From Candidatus Sumerlaeota bacterium (GTDB lineage Bacteria; Sumerlaeota; Sumerlaeia; JAFGJS01), in NCBI GenBank assembly GCA_016928995.1, contig JAFGJS010000045.1:1-31058 (forward strand): 31,058 bases of DNA. Direction: 5' to 3'. This document shows, piece by piece, positions 31,056 through 31,058 of this stretch (position 1 is the first letter of the stretch; each line of letters begins with the position of its first letter). A model generated the notes under the pieces. The model saw nothing but the letters and a program-made list of their open reading frames with translations. It made no database searches and had not been told where the DNA came from. Made by a program: the position numbers and the translations under genes.

Positions 31056-31058
31056 TAA

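Overview
The window looks like a chromosomal segment from a Gram-negative, moderately GC-rich bacterium. The evidence is a lipid-transport MCE protein, an ADP-heptose:LPS-type glycosyltransferase, outer-membrane-type lipoproteins, PilT and LexA. The dispersed short palindromes, degenerate hexamer and heptamer arrays, and a secreted beta-helix protein of this type remind me of the PVC superphylum (Lentisphaerota or Kiritimatiellota) or neighbouring candidate phyla. That placement is an inference; no rRNA is present to settle it. I see no prophage, insertion sequence, CRISPR array or plasmid gene.

Layout. 1-5057 (+): a membrane-anchored MshEN/GspE-N protein, PBP2 with a KTG-to-KTA change, a membrane-anchored metallophosphoesterase and the pilus retraction ATPase PilT. 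5119-6264 (-): an AT-richer lipoprotein with three similar segments. 6532-8492 (+): an MlaD-type MCE protein overlapping a PqiC-like auxiliary lipoprotein whose 5' end carries an inverted hexamer array. 8493-9006: repeats. 9007-10410 (+): a secreted beta-helix protein with its own promoter, a palindrome over the -10 and a strong terminator. 10572-14211 (-): tRNA-Pro(CGG), an NtrC-type sigma-54 activator and a transmembrane Ser/Thr kinase. 14573-21105 (+): a five-gene surface-polysaccharide operon (Wzz-like protein, flippase, sulfotransferase, GT4 glycosyltransferase, ligase/polymerase), suggesting a sulfated exopolysaccharide. 21145-22282 (-): an RmlD-like reductase overlapping dodecin. 22427-23961 (+): a zinc-ribbon membrane protein overlapping a polytopic membrane protein. 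24187-25883 (-): lexA overlapping a heptosyltransferase-like gene by GTGA. 25986-27470 (-): a B12-type radical SAM protein. 27471-28112: repeats. 28113-28189 (+): tRNA-Val(CAC), convergent with a serine hydrolase (28198-29307, -). 29705-30778 (+): a YchF-like GTPase. The window ends in another repeat block.

The coherent theme is the cell envelope: wall synthesis, lipid trafficking, polysaccharide export, LPS-type glycosylation and pili. The most unusual sequence is between genes. There are three hexamer arrays built as a fixed tetramer plus a free dinucleotide, two heptamer arrays, several copies of a CTTTGTG-type palindrome, a 55-bp direct-repeat pair next to an 18-bp perfect inverted repeat, and a small MITE-like element. 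One hexamer array is translated in frame in front of a lipoprotein signal peptide.
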